From assembly GCF_003991905.1 (NCBI RefSeq), contig NZ_RSCL01000049.1:1-47313 (forward strand): a DNA stretch of 47,313 bases. Direction: 5' to 3'. The notes under the pieces were generated by a model, which saw nothing but the letters and a program-made list of their open reading frames with translations, was not told the DNA's origin and ran no database searches. This DNA comes from Dulcicalothrix desertica PCC 7102. Lineage in GTDB: Bacteria; Cyanobacteriota; Cyanobacteriia; Cyanobacteriales; Nostocaceae. This document shows, in pieces, positions 46,754 to 47,313 of the stretch (the stretch's first letter is position 1; each line of letters begins with the position of its first letter). Made by a program: the position numbers and the translations under genes.

Positions 46754-46942
46754 TTATAGGGCATCGTAGCCCCATTTAAGCGTTATTAACCCGAATATAA
46801 TTGACAGTACTGAACATCCTAAAATGCCTCTGCTTAAACTTAGCTGATAGTGAAAGAATAAGGTTGTACTGCTCCAATATGATGCAGCAATCACTAATCC
46901 AATTATTGCTCCCGCGCTAAAGCGTTTAATCGATGACATCAT
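46754..46942 (-). CDS. Small two-helix membrane protein
   Basis: 62 residues. AAGGAGAT lies 8 bases before the ATG at 46942, a strong ribosome binding site that supports a real gene. Two hydrophobic helices (about 9-29 and 38-56: AGAIIGLVIAASYWSSTTLF and RGILGCSVLSIIFGLITLKW) are joined by a short loop. The family is unknown. Confidence 0.65.
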   Translation of the reverse strand: MMSSIKRFSAGAIIGLVIAASYWSSTTLFFHYQLSLSRGILGCSVLSIIFGLITLKWGYDAL

Positions 46943-47101
46943 TTTTCTATCTCCTTAAGATTGTTTGATATGTTTGGTGGCTTAATTCAACACGGTTGTT
47001 TGAACTTGCTTTTTATATATGATATTGTGAGCAACGTCGGGCTTCTACTTATTAATTGGTCTCAATCTAATTTTTTATTCAATTTCATTACGTAAGCGTC
47101 T

Positions 47102-47313
47102 CAAGTACGGCAATTAGTCGGAATGCGGGCACTAATGGCGAATCCGCTTTCTTGAAATTATTGACTTACCAATTAAAACGCGCCGGGAGCGAAGGTTTAA
47201 CCGTCACCGAGTATATTATTTTCTCGTATGGTGCCAGTAAGGACTAGTAGACGCAGCCAAAAGTATAGCAGACTCAGGATTAACGAACAGCTTTAAAAGA
47301 TGAAACTCCTCCT
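47102..47313. repeat. Right terminal inverted repeat
   Basis: Reverse-complement partner of bases 1-211, one base longer because of an extra C. It ends the window with ACTCCTCCT where the left end begins AGGAGGAGT. Short open frames occur in it but none resembles a transposase. Confidence 0.9.

Overview
The window looks like a chromosomal segment of a filamentous, probably heterocystous (Nostocales-type) cyanobacterium. Evidence: a dnaE gene ending in the N-half of the split DnaE intein, an adjacent pair of diflavin flavodiiron genes (Flv3-type, then Flv1-type), a 1,794-residue Ser/Thr kinase/ATPase/histidine kinase, CIRCE-controlled groES, AT-rich spacers and many short dispersed repeats. 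GGCGCC is strikingly frequent (about 20 copies in the first 10 kb), while GATC is almost absent and I saw no GCGATCGC (HIP1). The first 211 and last 212 bases are near-perfect inverted copies of each other. The ends are therefore two copies of one repeat, or an assembly break in it.

Layout. 1-2.9 kb is a decaying left flank: a small secreted beta/gamma-crystallin-like protein, a groEL cut off after about 144 codons and fused in frame to a glycosyltransferase fragment, and a groES interrupted by one TAG 14 codons before its normal end. 3.1-9.4 kb holds a DUF3445/HODM-like haem oxidase, an alpha/beta hydrolase, unknown proteins and two CAP-domain secreted proteins, plus a remnant of a third. 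9.6-11.4 kb has a class II aldolase and a PD-(D/E)XK-like protein. 11.9-17.2 kb is a divergent four-gene set: a carboxyl-methyltransferase-like enzyme and a carotenoid cleavage dioxygenase leftward, a CrtI-type desaturase and a class 3 aldehyde dehydrogenase rightward. The order of chemistry matches the bixin route in plants: desaturate, cleave, oxidise, methylate. 17.4-27 kb holds an MDR oxidoreductase, an amber-interrupted HEPN-like gene, the giant kinase, a SemiSWEET and a dead glycosyltransferase. 27.5-35.2 kb holds dnaE-N, a deleted TPS-exoprotein remnant and flv1/flv3. 36-39.9 kb holds an NTF2-like secreted protein, a STAND ATPase and an AraC regulator with a vestigial receiver domain.

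40-46 kb is the most striking part: a leftward operon of three genes. The first is one polypeptide with methyltransferase, PIG-L deacetylase (BshB-like) and BshC-like domains. The second is a BshA-like glycosyltransferase. The third is an MFS transporter that overlaps it by 4 bp. Together they look like a full bacillithiol-type pathway plus methylation and export, in a lineage known for glutathione.

A second layer is the repeat content. A palindrome built on GTACTACTGGTT / AACCAGTAGTAC occurs in six intergenic places. A GTAGAGACG palindrome family has several copies, one of them in frame inside the giant kinase. Heptamer repeats flank dnaE-N and overlap two stop codons. A GC-rich hairpin repeat sits in frame at the deacetylase/BshC junction. 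I found no tRNA, rRNA, CRISPR array or intact transposase.
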